Assembly (NCBI GenBank): GCA_964543935.1 | Contig: CAZJAK010000026.1 | Location: forward strand, 1 to 33,161 | DNA: 33,161 nucleotides | From: JAAYDK01 sp964543935 | Lineage (GTDB): Bacteria > Spirochaetota > Spirochaetia > Sphaerochaetales > Sphaerochaetaceae | Direction: 5' to 3' | Shown: positions 14,334 through 22,300 of the stretch, in pieces | Layout: every line of letters starts with the position of its first letter | Position numbering within the stretch: the stretch's first letter is position 1 | Position numbers and translations under genes: made by a program | Notes under the pieces: model-generated | Told to the model about the DNA's origin: nothing | What the model saw: the letters and a program-made list of their open reading frames with translations, nothing else | The model's database searches: none

Positions 14334-15515
14334 TCAAAGGGCGAGTTTGAGTATTTTCTCGATGTCGTCGATGCCAAGCTCCATGAAATTGCCTTGGTAC
14401 GTCCAGCCGCCCAGCATGGTTTTCTCGGCCATCTCGCGCAATTTTTCGCCACCGATGCCTGCTTCGCTCAAGCGCACCGGCAAGCCCAAAGAACGATAGA
14501 AGTCCTCCAAACGACCGATGGCTGCCTCGACCACCCCTTCTTTGTCATTCAACGGAAGGCTCACATCCCAGACGCGCACAGCATACTGCACAAAACGGTC
14601 GATGTCGATGTGGTGCACATAGCGCATCCAAGCGGGAAAGACGATCGACAAGCCGGCCCCGTGGGCGATGTCGTACATGCCGCTCAACTCGTGCTCGATG
14701 TTGTGGCTGGCCCAGTCGCCGATGCGGCCACGATCGAGCAGGTTGTTGTGGGCAATCGTACCGGTCCACATCAGTTCGGCCCGATAACGGTACTGACGGG
14801 GGTGCTTGATGGCCGACGGGGCGTTGGCAATGACGTTGCGCATGCAACTTTCAAGCAGACGGTCGGACAAGTCGTTCTCAGGCACGGTCGTGAAGTAACG
14901 CTCCTGCAGGTGCGCCAGAATGTCGGAGGCCCCGCAGGCCGTCTGATAAGCCGGCAAGGTATAGTTGGTTTGCGGATCCATGAAGGCGAACTTGGGGATG
15001 AGCGTCTCACTGTTGACCGGGCGCTTGATCTTGGTCTTCTCATTGGTGATCACCGTACCGACCGAGCTTTCGGAACCGGCGGCGGGGATGGTCAGCACAA
15101 CACCGACGGGAATGGTTTCGCGCACATTCTGTTCGGCTTTCATGTAATAGTCTTCCCAGATGTCCTCGTCGGAGCGCAACCTAGCCCCGAATCCGATCGC
15201 TTTGGCCGAGTCGATCACCGAGCCTCCCCCGACGGCCAGGATCAAGTCGATCTTCTCACGTTTGCACAGCTCGATGCCCTCGCGGACCAACGACAGGTGT
15301 GGATTGGGCACCACCCCCCCGAGGTAACTCACCTCCAGACCGGCTGCTTTCAACGACTTGTCGACCGTGTCGAACACGCCGTTGTTCTTGATCGAGCCAC
15401 CACCAAAGTGGAACAGGACCCGTTTGCCGTACAGGGCGGATTCGGCTCCAACTTGGCCGATGACATCTTTACCGAAGATAATCTTGGTAGGATTCCAATA
15501 GGTGAAATTAAGCAT
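14334..15515 (-). CDS. Iron-containing alcohol dehydrogenase (BdhA/YqhD-like)
   Basis: 393 residues, full length for group III metal alcohol dehydrogenases. It opens with NFTYWNPTKIIFGKD, typical of butanol dehydrogenase/YqhD. Nucleotide binding is shown by AVGGGSVIDSAKA. Metal ligands are in GASDILAHLQER (Asp, His) and DWASHNIEHELSGMYDIAHGAGLS (two His). AGGAGG lies 6 nt before the ATG at 15515. It is the last gene of the leftward catabolic cluster and would reduce an aldehyde, such as one released by the cluster's aldolase, to an alcohol with NAD(P)H. The substrate is not evident from sequence. Confidence 0.92.
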   Translation of the reverse strand: MLNFTYWNPTKIIFGKDVIGQVGAESALYGKRVLFHFGGGSIKNNGVFDTVDKSLKAAGLEVSYLGGVVPNPHLSLVREGIELCKREKIDLILAVGGGSVIDSAKAIGFGARLRSDEDIWEDYYMKAEQNVRETIPVGVVLTIPAAGSESSVGTVITNEKTKIKRPVNSETLIPKFAFMDPQTNYTLPAYQTACGASDILAHLQERYFTTVPENDLSDRLLESCMRNVIANAPSAIKHPRQYRYRAELMWTGTIAHNNLLDRGRIGDWASHNIEHELSGMYDIAHGAGLSIVFPAWMRYVHHIDIDRFVQYAVRVWDVSLPLNDKEGVVEAAIGRLEDFYRSLGLPVRLSEAGIGGEKLREMAEKTMLGGWTYQGNFMELGIDDIEKILKLAL

Positions 15516-15545
15516 CGTCTGCCTCCTGAGCACGATAAGGTATGA

Positions 15546-15560
15546 TCACATCCTCTGTGA
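15546..15560. repeat. Small dyad upstream of the Fe-ADH gene
   Basis: TCACA-TCCTC-TGTGA, a perfect 5-bp-arm inverted repeat in the 62-bp gap between the UPF0303 gene and the alcohol dehydrogenase gene. It could be a weak hairpin or regulator site; nothing else is seen in this gap. Confidence 0.3.
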
Positions 15561-15577
15561 AAGTACTGCTTTAGTAG

Positions 15578-16051
15578 TCAATCGTCCAGTTTGACATGGA
15601 GCAACCGGGCGATCGCCGCGACCACAAGGGCGTGGTCCTCTTCTTGTCTCAAGCCGGAGACCACCACCGCACCGACTAACCCGGTCCCCTCCACGATGAT
15701 GGGAAAACCACCCCCATGGAAGCAATACTCGGTCTCGCTTACAAAGTAGCGGTCGCTTGCTGTGACTCCATCTTTCGCCAACTTGCGACCCATGTAGAGC
15801 GAGGAATGTCCAAAGCGGAGCACCGTCTTGGCTTTTCGTTGTAGCCACGCATCATTGTCGGCACTGGTCCCGTTGCATGCAAAATGGAAGACCTGGTGGC
15901 CGACCACACTGATATCGACCGCCAGGGTCAGCTTCTCACGCTTGGCTTGTTCGACCAAAGCCGATCCCAACCTCCACGCCATTTCCGAATCGAACCGCTT
16001 GAAATGGAGCAAACGCTCCTGTTCCAGCAAGGCCTGCAGTGCATCGTCCAT
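15578..16051 (-). CDS. UPF0303 (GlcG/HbpS-like) family protein
   Basis: 157 residues, matching the UPF0303 family in length and pattern: a helical start (LLEQERLLHFKRFDSEMAWRLGSALVEQA), then AVDISVVGHQVFHFACNGTSADNDAWLQRKAKTV, SSLYMG and the final GGGFPIIVEGTGLVGAVVVSGL. The fold resembles GlcG/HbpS and PduO C-terminal domains, which bind small ligands, heme or corrinoid. Members often sit next to sugar or diol catabolism genes, as here, but their biochemical role is unclear. AGGAGG precedes the ATG. Likely co-transcribed with the MFS gene (42 bp upstream). Confidence 0.8.
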   Translation of the reverse strand: MDDALQALLEQERLLHFKRFDSEMAWRLGSALVEQAKREKLTLAVDISVVGHQVFHFACNGTSADNDAWLQRKAKTVLRFGHSSLYMGRKLAKDGVTASDRYFVSETEYCFHGGGFPIIVEGTGLVGAVVVSGLRQEEDHALVVAAIARLLHVKLDD

Positions 16052-16093
16052 CCGTGACCTCCTCGCCCTTGCGGGCCGCTTCCATCATACCCG

Positions 16094-17365
16094 TCACTCA
16101 TTGCGGCGGGCAAGATGACGGCTTTGGTCCACCACCACGAAGGCCATCAATACGGCCGACAGGATGAACAACCATGGCGGGAATGAAGCATAGAGCAACG
16201 AGAGCAAACCCAACACCGCCACGCTGAGCAAGGCCGAAACCAGGTAGGATATGGCATACACCCCTGAACGGTTGGTTCCTGCCGTCTCCATGGCGATATT
16301 GGCGTCAGTTGCCGATTTAAGCATCCCGAAGCCCACCGAGATAGCCACGACAGCGACGGCCACCCATGCGAAGGCCCCGCCCGGAGCCACGATCAGCAGC
16401 ACGAAACCAACCAAGCTCACTGCAGCCGAAATGGTCATGAACAGCGCATTGTTGGTGCGGGTGTAAGCCGGATTGATCAACAACATGGCCGCCAACGTAC
16501 CGGCCGAGTATAATCCACCGACGAGGGATGCCTGCGAAGCCGACAACGCCAGATGACCGGTGAAGTACGGGGTGAAGTACAGGCTCACCGAAGTCCCCAC
16601 CGCATAGTACGTGTAAAACACTATGTTGGTGCGCAGAGCCCGGGCCGCTTGGGGGTGTGTCGCAAGATAGGCGAACGCCTGGCGGTACATGTCCACCCCT
16701 TGCAGCCAATCGGATACCGTTGGTTTTTTGCTTCTTAAAGCCCGCAATTGCCTTGCCTGCTGCCTGATGTGGAGTCCGACCGTGGTCTCCTTGAGCAAGA
16801 AATGGCGTACCGTTGCCAACAATGTCATCGAGATGGCCGAAACCAGCAAAAACCAACGCTGGGCTGTCACCAAACCGAGTCGACCTACCACCAAGCCTGC
16901 TGCGGGAACCACCAAGCCGGCTGCGACGGTAATGAAGTTGAACAAGTTCATCGCCACCACATTGGTCTGCTCCGAACTGTCTTCGATCATCGTCAGGTAA
17001 AAACCGATGCTCATGATCCGGTTGAGGTTGGCCGCCACCATAGCCACGAACGCCCATGAATAGCTCGAGGTGGTCAGGAAGATCAGCGGCGGTAGCGCCG
17101 AAGAGATCAGATCGAAGACCAGTGTCGTGGTGCGCCGGCCGAGCCGATCGACAATCGGGGCGGATAAAACCGAAGCGACCATCCCGACAATGTTGCCCAC
17201 CATCATCAACTGCCCCAGCTGGCTGTCGGTGATGCCCTGTTCCTTGAGGTACAGGCTGAGGTAGAACATGTACACGGCATAGGGAATCGACCACAACGGG
17301 TGGAAGGCGACGCACACCTTGGCGTTGCCCTGGAGTGGTTTGAGATAACGAGAGACGGGATTCAC
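16094..17365 (-). CDS. Major facilitator superfamily transporter
   Basis: 423 residues with about twelve hydrophobic segments and the MFS loop 2-3 motif APIVDRLGRRTTT (about 68-80). A longer central loop with KKPTVSDWLQGVDMYRQAF separates the two halves. The start codon is GTG at 17365; GTGA overlaps the stop of the glycohydrolase gene, so the start is fixed by coupling. Being in an operon that already encodes ABC permeases and a binding protein, it may export a catabolic product or import a second form of the substrate. No substrate-specific signature is visible. Confidence 0.9.
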   Translation of the reverse strand: MNPVSRYLKPLQGNAKVCVAFHPLWSIPYAVYMFYLSLYLKEQGITDSQLGQLMMVGNIVGMVASVLSAPIVDRLGRRTTTLVFDLISSALPPLIFLTTSSYSWAFVAMVAANLNRIMSIGFYLTMIEDSSEQTNVVAMNLFNFITVAAGLVVPAAGLVVGRLGLVTAQRWFLLVSAISMTLLATVRHFLLKETTVGLHIRQQARQLRALRSKKPTVSDWLQGVDMYRQAFAYLATHPQAARALRTNIVFYTYYAVGTSVSLYFTPYFTGHLALSASQASLVGGLYSAGTLAAMLLINPAYTRTNNALFMTISAAVSLVGFVLLIVAPGGAFAWVAVAVVAISVGFGMLKSATDANIAMETAGTNRSGVYAISYLVSALLSVAVLGLLSLLYASFPPWLFILSAVLMAFVVVDQSRHLARRNE

Positions 17366-18354
17366 CGGTGCTTCCCGCCAAGCTGCCCTGCCAGAGCAGC
17401 GAAATCGATGCCATTGACCCGGGCGATGGTGTCGATCGTCCCTGCTGGTATGTCATGGCCGCAAGCATGGGCTGCACACAATGCTCCGGCCAAGGCGGCG
17501 ATGGTGTCGGTATCGCCACCCACAGCGGCAGCCAGCTTGATAACTTTCCATGGCGAATCGGGATAGCGCAAAAACAGCGCGAACACAGCGGCACAGACAT
17601 CGGCCGACTCCAAGCCTGTACCGAAGACACCGAACAGGAAGTCGAGCAACTCGTCGTCCGAATTCCAGCTGGCTGATTTTTCAACAAGATACTTGATGCG
17701 GCTCGCACTGGAGGCGGCGCAGGCCACATACGGAGCCATGGCATAGGCGGCAGTTGCCCCCTGCAACGCCCTTGCGACCACTTGAGCCAAGCTCGCATCA
17801 TGCAAGGCAGCGCGCAAGGCGAAACCATAAGCACAGGCCGCCTCGAGCGCTTGCGAGGTGTTGTGGGTCGGCAACAGGCACTGCTGGATGTTGGTGGCCA
17901 ACACATCGTCTGAAGCATCGGCTGAAGTGCACAACACAGCCGCCATGGTGCGCATGAGACCGCCGCAGGTGGTCCCGCCCCGCCCGGCCTCATGGGGGTC
18001 GGCCCCCGCCGCAATGGCTTTGAGGGCTCTCAACGAGCTTGGCCCGATGTACCGTTTGGCAACCGCATCCGATTGCTCTATCCATTCCAACAAAGCTGCC
18101 GTCGTAGTCGGTTCATCGATTGTGCCGGCAGCCAGGTATGCTTTCATCAGGTAGAGGTTCTGCTCGGTATCGTCGGTGATGGTACCAGGAGCAAGATCGC
18201 TGTGATTTTTAGATAAGGAACTATCCAACAGGCTATCGATTGAACCGATAGTCTGTCGAATCTCCGAACGGGTCATGAACTCGGTGCCCATGCCCATAGC
18301 ATCGCCGGTGGCGAATGCTTCCAATACGGCTTGCAAGCGGTCGGCGGCATCCAT
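17362..18354 (-). CDS. ADP-ribosylglycohydrolase (DraG/ARH) family hydrolase
   Basis: 330 residues. The family's dimagnesium site is recognisable: GDAMGMGTEF near the start, TDDTEQ (60-65), a GGTTCGGLMR element in place of the usual GAGNGAAMR, THNTSQALEA, and VGGDTDTIAALAGAL with D281 and D283. These enzymes hydrolyse N- or O-glycosidic bonds to ADP-ribose or related ribosides. Its start overlaps the isomerase stop (TGATG) and its stop overlaps the MFS start, so it is firmly part of the sugar operon. Here it may cleave an imported glycoside or riboside rather than protein ADP-ribose (inference). The altered GGTTCGG loop supports a non-canonical substrate. Confidence 0.88.
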   Translation of the reverse strand: MDAADRLQAVLEAFATGDAMGMGTEFMTRSEIRQTIGSIDSLLDSSLSKNHSDLAPGTITDDTEQNLYLMKAYLAAGTIDEPTTTAALLEWIEQSDAVAKRYIGPSSLRALKAIAAGADPHEAGRGGTTCGGLMRTMAAVLCTSADASDDVLATNIQQCLLPTHNTSQALEAACAYGFALRAALHDASLAQVVARALQGATAAYAMAPYVACAASSASRIKYLVEKSASWNSDDELLDFLFGVFGTGLESADVCAAVFALFLRYPDSPWKVIKLAAAVGGDTDTIAALAGALCAAHACGHDIPAGTIDTIARVNGIDFAALAGQLGGKHR

Positions 18355-19139
18355 CAGAACGTCCTTGCCGCAAATTCGTAGGCCGCCCTGAGTTTGGCTG
18401 GGATATCGGTCAGGTAATGGCGGTAGGAGGGTTCCAATGTGTAATACCCGGCATACGCCTTGGCGTGCAGTACCTCGGCCACCGCTTTCCAGTCGATCGA
18501 GCCGGCACCGGCAGGCAGATGTTTCTTGCCGTTACCAAAATCGCTCAGATGGAGGTGGCACGGACGCGGTTCGATCGCTGTGAGGAATTCGACCGGATCG
18601 CCACCACCTTCGCACACCTCGGTCGTATCGACCATCGGCTCGATGCCTTTCAGGTTCAATGAGGCAATGTAGGCTTGCAGCGTGTCGGGATGCTGCCCGA
18701 CTCCGACCGGGTAGTTTTCCATGGCGACAGTGATACCGGCCTCGACGCAGAGGTTCGTCAGATAGGCGATGTTCTCCAAAACCGGTTTCTCGAGCACTTC
18801 TTTCTGCTCCTCGGGATAGGCATTGGTCGGATGGATCACGATTACCTCGGTGCCCAAGCGCTTACCGAGGGTGACGATGTCGGCGCTGAGGCGGCGGCCT
18901 TCGGCCGACATGCTCTGGTGCGAGCTATAGAGCATCGCGAACATCGCCAACGGATAGTGGATCGAAGAGACATGGATCTTGGTTTTCTCATACTGCAAAG
19001 CAGCAGCGTCGGTCACATCACCGAATGCTTGCGGCATGAGTTCGACATGTGAGAATCCCGCTTCTTTCAGCAGGCGCAAGGCCTGCTCCGATTCAAGCGG
19101 ATACAGTGCTCCAGTGGAAAATGCGTAACGGTCAGCCAT
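18354..19139 (-). CDS. Sugar phosphate isomerase/epimerase (xylose isomerase-like TIM barrel)
   Basis: 261 residues. It has the AP_endonuc_2/TIM-barrel pattern: FSTGALYPLESEQALRLLKEAGFSHVEL, IHVSSIHYPL, VIHPTNAYPEE, VAMENYPVG (metal-binding Glu), MVDTTEVCE (Asp), HLHLSDFGNGKKHLPAGAGSIDW and GYYTLEPSYR (final Glu). The Glu-Asp-His-Glu metal site is therefore intact. The ATG at 19139 follows GAGGAA; the longer frame to 19220 reads through two hairpins. Likely reaction: isomerisation or epimerisation of a keto-sugar in the cluster's pathway. It lies downstream of the binding-protein gene and is coupled to the glycohydrolase. Confidence 0.87.
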   Translation of the reverse strand: MADRYAFSTGALYPLESEQALRLLKEAGFSHVELMPQAFGDVTDAAALQYEKTKIHVSSIHYPLAMFAMLYSSHQSMSAEGRRLSADIVTLGKRLGTEVIVIHPTNAYPEEQKEVLEKPVLENIAYLTNLCVEAGITVAMENYPVGVGQHPDTLQAYIASLNLKGIEPMVDTTEVCEGGGDPVEFLTAIEPRPCHLHLSDFGNGKKHLPAGAGSIDWKAVAEVLHAKAYAGYYTLEPSYRHYLTDIPAKLRAAYEFAARTF

Positions 19140-19156
19140 CGTGGTTCCTCGTAGAT

Positions 19157-19175
19157 AGCGCGCTGGCGGCGCGCT
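19157..19175. terminator. GC hairpin before the isomerase gene
   Basis: AGCGCGC (19157-19163), loop TGGCG, GCGCGCT (19169-19175). It lies 18 nt upstream of the isomerase start, right behind the larger palindrome at 19190-19213. No T tract; possibly an mRNA processing or attenuation element. Confidence 0.4.
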
Positions 19176-19189
19176 GGTAGGGAATGAAA

Positions 19190-19213
19190 GGCTCCCGCCG
19201 ATCGGCGGGAGCC
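19190..19213. terminator. 24-bp perfect palindrome after the binding-protein gene
   Basis: Arms GGCTCCCGCCG and CGGCGGGAGCC around AT form a perfect palindrome 15 nt after the binding-protein stop. On the minus strand it is followed only by CTTTC. Such structures at the end of binding-protein genes partly terminate transcription or block 3' exonucleases, raising binding-protein mRNA relative to downstream genes. Confidence 0.65.
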
Positions 19214-19228
19214 ACCTCAAGCATCAGT

Positions 19229-20506
19229 TCACTCCATTTCCTTGACCAAAGCCTTGGCGGCCTTGTCCAATGCAGCGGCGGGAGTGAGCACCGCTTTCTC
19301 GATCTCGTCCAGTGCATACCAGAAGTTGGCGTCCATCGTGCCCATTTCACCGAAGTGCATGTATGCCCAAGTGGTTTCGAGCTGATCGAAAGCAACCTTG
19401 TAGAGCGGATTGGAAGCCAAAGCGTCCTTGACGATCTGCGACTGCTGGGCAGACTTGCGGATCGGCAAATACCCAGTGCCCAGAGCGAACGCCGTCTGGT
19501 TGTCGACTTGGGTCAAATACTTGACCAGTTCCCATCCGGCTTGGCGGTTGTGGACATCCTGGGTGAGCAACACGATGCCGTTTCCGCCCAAAGCCAGCGA
19601 CTTCTGGGTGAACGAAGGCATCGGGATGGCGCCCATCTCGACCACATCGTTGCTCGCCCAGCGGGAGATGCGGTTGGATGAAGAGGCGATGAAAGCAAGA
19701 TTCCCGGCCAAGAACTTCTTCTCGGCGTTGTTGTGCTGTCCGGCAGGCATCACGTTTTGATCGACCAAGCTCTTCCAGAATTCAGCGACTTGCACACCCT
19801 TGGCATCTTGGAAGACGGGGACGATCTTGTCACCCTGCTTCTCGACGACCTTGTTGCCGTTCTGATACAACATGGACTTGATAAGCCATACGCCGTCGGA
19901 GGTGTCGAAGCCCCAGAAATCGGCTACGTTGGCGGTGTTGCCCTTCTGCTGAGCCTGCTTGGCAACCTGCAGGAACTCGGGCCACGTCTTGGGAGGATTG
20001 CTCAGGTCGAGGCCGGCCCGGTCGGTAATCTTTTTGTTGTAATAGAGCACCTGGGTCGAAATCCCGTATGGGACCGAAGCGATGCGGCCATCGTACTTGG
20101 CGTACTCCCACATGCCGTCATAGATGTCGCCCTTATTGAAATCGGCATCCTTGACCAATTGCTCCATGGAGAAATCGCCTCGTTCGCCGGTGTACAACTG
20201 ACCGGCGGCCATCACGGCCACATCGGGAGCATTGCCCGAAAGCAGCGCGGCGCTCACTTTGGTGGCAGTGTCGGCATAACTGCCCGAATAGGTCAGCTCA
20301 AGCTCGATGTCAGACCTGGCATCGTCGAAAGCCTTAGCCTGTTTGACGAACGTTTCACCGGAGGCGCCCGACATGGCATACCATACCTGCAGCTTCACGA
20401 CCGCCGGTCTTGGGGTGGCCGGAGGAGCCTTCTCGGTCTGGCCGGCTGCAAACACCATCGATGCGCAGACGACCAGCAGAGCCACAAGCAACGCAAACTT
20501 TTTCAT
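19229..20506 (-). CDS. ABC transporter sugar-binding protein
   Basis: 425 residues. The signal peptide MKKFALLVALLVVCASMVFA is followed by AGQTEK, a sequence often seen at the mature start of spirochaete sugar-binding proteins. The family 1 extracellular binding domain shows LQVWYAMSGASGETFVKQAKAFDDA, LELTYSGSYADTATKVSAALLSGNAPDVAVM, YYNKKITDRAGLDLSNPPKTWPEFL and a C-terminal Trp-rich region. The start is the ATG at 20506 behind AAAGGAGAC. Ligand identity cannot be read, but UgpB/MalE-class proteins bind oligosaccharides, glycosides or polyol phosphates. It follows the two permease genes and ends at a strong hairpin. Confidence 0.92.
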   Translation of the reverse strand: MKKFALLVALLVVCASMVFAAGQTEKAPPATPRPAVVKLQVWYAMSGASGETFVKQAKAFDDARSDIELELTYSGSYADTATKVSAALLSGNAPDVAVMAAGQLYTGERGDFSMEQLVKDADFNKGDIYDGMWEYAKYDGRIASVPYGISTQVLYYNKKITDRAGLDLSNPPKTWPEFLQVAKQAQQKGNTANVADFWGFDTSDGVWLIKSMLYQNGNKVVEKQGDKIVPVFQDAKGVQVAEFWKSLVDQNVMPAGQHNNAEKKFLAGNLAFIASSSNRISRWASNDVVEMGAIPMPSFTQKSLALGGNGIVLLTQDVHNRQAGWELVKYLTQVDNQTAFALGTGYLPIRKSAQQSQIVKDALASNPLYKVAFDQLETTWAYMHFGEMGTMDANFWYALDEIEKAVLTPAAALDKAAKALVKEME

Positions 20507-20535
20507 CTTTGTCTCCTTTTTCCTTTCTGAGGAAA

Positions 20536-21366
20536 TCACGATTTAAGACCGGTGAGGGTGACCGACCTCACCAGTTGCTTTTCCGAGAACGAGAACACTA
20601 TCAATACAGGCAGGATGGCCATCACGGAGGCGGCCATCATCACCTGGTATTCCGAAGATGATTCCTGCACCAAGTACTTCAATCCAATCGGCAAGGTGCG
20701 GTATTTGGTCTTGTTGGTGATGATCAACGGCCAGGTATAACTTTTCCAGTGGCCGAGGAACGAGAACATCACCGCCGTGCCGATTGCGGTCATCGAATTG
20801 GGTATGATGACCTTGGTCAGGATGCGGTAATAGCCGCACCCGTCGATCTTGGCCGAGTCGGCCAGGTCGTTGGGAACGGTGACGAAGAACGACATCAACA
20901 GGAAAATCGTGAAGGCACTGAGTATCTGCGGGAGGATGATGCCGGTGTAGGTGTCGACCAATCCGGCCCGGCTCACCACCAGATAGAGCGGGATGAGGGT
21001 CACGATCATCGGGACGAACATCGTGCTGCGGATGAGGTTGATCAGGAAATTGCGGCCGGGGAAGTTGAGTTTGCTCAGCGAGTAGGCCGCCGTGACCGAG
21101 AGGGTGATCTCAAGCAACGTCTGGGCCACCGAGGTGTAAATGCTGTTGAAGTAGTAGCGGAAGAACGGGATCATGCGGAACACTTCGGAATAATTATGCC
21201 AATCCCAACTGCTCGGTAGCCAGCGGGGAGGATAGGCGTAGACATCGGCGGCGGTCTTGAACGAAGACAGGATCATCCAGACAAACGGGAAGGCCATCAC
21301 CACCGAACCGACGGCGAGCACCGCGAACAACAACCAATTATATCCGGTGAGTTTCTTGGTCCTCAT
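20536..21366 (-). CDS. ABC transporter permease, MalG/UgpE type
   Basis: 276 residues with six membrane helices. The EAA loop that docks the ATPase is DLADSAKIDGCGYYRILTKVIIPNS (about 167-191). N-terminal FPFVWMILSSFKT and the ending SVTLTGLKS are typical of MalG-type carbohydrate permeases. AGGAGG precedes the ATG. It follows the partner permease by 13 bp and precedes the binding protein. No ATPase gene lies in the cluster, so a shared MsmK/UgpC-like ATPase from elsewhere is probably used. Confidence 0.93.
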   Translation of the reverse strand: MRTKKLTGYNWLLFAVLAVGSVVMAFPFVWMILSSFKTAADVYAYPPRWLPSSWDWHNYSEVFRMIPFFRYYFNSIYTSVAQTLLEITLSVTAAYSLSKLNFPGRNFLINLIRSTMFVPMIVTLIPLYLVVSRAGLVDTYTGIILPQILSAFTIFLLMSFFVTVPNDLADSAKIDGCGYYRILTKVIIPNSMTAIGTAVMFSFLGHWKSYTWPLIITNKTKYRTLPIGLKYLVQESSSEYQVMMAASVMAILPVLIVFSFSEKQLVRSVTLTGLKS

Positions 21367-21379
21367 AGCGGTTCCTCCT

Positions 21380-22300
21380 TCAGGCCAAATCGATGGTCTT
21401 CTTGGTCCCCAACCGTTTCTGGAGGAGGGTCAAGACCAGGATGATGATGAACAGCAACAGCGAGGCGGCGCAGGCTCTGCCCATCTTGGCGTTGGTGAAG
21501 GCTTGCTCGTAGATGTAGACCACCATCAAGGCCGTCGAATAGAGCGGCCCGCCCTTCGGGGTCATCACGTTGATCTCGGCAAAGACCTTGAAGGCGTTGA
21601 TGATGCCGATCATGACGACAAAGGCGATGATGGGGCGCAACAGCGGCAACTTGATCTTGGTCAGCATCTGCCAGTTGTTGGCACCGTCGACCTTGGCCGC
21701 ATCGACGTACGAGTCGGGGATGTTCTGCAACCCGGCCAAAAACAGGATCATGTTGTAGCCCACCCCTTTCCAAACCGAGAAGACGATGATCGACAACAAC
21801 GCCGAATCCTCGTGGTAAATCCATTGTGAAGTCGGCAATCCGATGGCTGCGAGGACTTGGTTGAACGGTCCGATGCCGGGATCGAAGAACCAGATCCAGA
21901 TCAAGCTCGAAGCCACCACCGGCACGATGACGGGAGCGAAGTAGATCGAGCGCAAGAAGCGTTTGACCGGGATGTGGGCATCAAGCATCAACGCCAGCAC
22001 CAAAGCCAAGGTGGTGTCGATGAGCAGCTTCACGAAAGCAAAGTAGAAGGTGTTGCCCAAGGCCTTCATGAACTTGTCGTCGGTCAAGATGTACTTGAAG
22101 TTGGCGATCCCGTTGAAGGCGGCTTGGCCCGAAGTAAGGTTGAAATTGGTGAAGCTGTAGTAGACCACCTGCACCGCCGGCACGACGAACAACAACGCGA
22201 GGGCCACCAAGGTAGGGATGAGCAACACCGCAGCCGCCCTGGTCTGGTCCTTCTCGTATACCTTGCCCCGCAGGGTGTACTTGTTGGTTAGAGACTGCAT
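21380..22300 (-). CDS. ABC transporter permease, MalF/UgpA type
   Basis: 306 residues with six helices and the EAA loop DSYVDAAKVDGANNWQMLTKIKLP (about 210-233). TRAAAVLLIPTLVALALLFVVPAVQVVYYSF is the characteristic first helix of UgpA/MalF-type permeases. The start is the ATG at 22300 behind AGGAGG; it overlaps the 3' end of the kinase gene by 13 bp, and the longer frame to 22354 has no ribosome binding site. It forms a heterodimer with the downstream permease. Confidence 0.92.
   Translation of the reverse strand: MQSLTNKYTLRGKVYEKDQTRAAAVLLIPTLVALALLFVVPAVQVVYYSFTNFNLTSGQAAFNGIANFKYILTDDKFMKALGNTFYFAFVKLLIDTTLALVLALMLDAHIPVKRFLRSIYFAPVIVPVVASSLIWIWFFDPGIGPFNQVLAAIGLPTSQWIYHEDSALLSIIVFSVWKGVGYNMILFLAGLQNIPDSYVDAAKVDGANNWQMLTKIKLPLLRPIIAFVVMIGIINAFKVFAEINVMTPKGGPLYSTALMVVYIYEQAFTNAKMGRACAASLLLFIIILVLTLLQKRLGTKKTIDLA

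Noticed and set aside
16317..18014. A 565-residue frame on the minus strand
   Set aside because: It crosses the MFS and glycohydrolase genes in another frame; both real genes have intact motifs and coupled starts.
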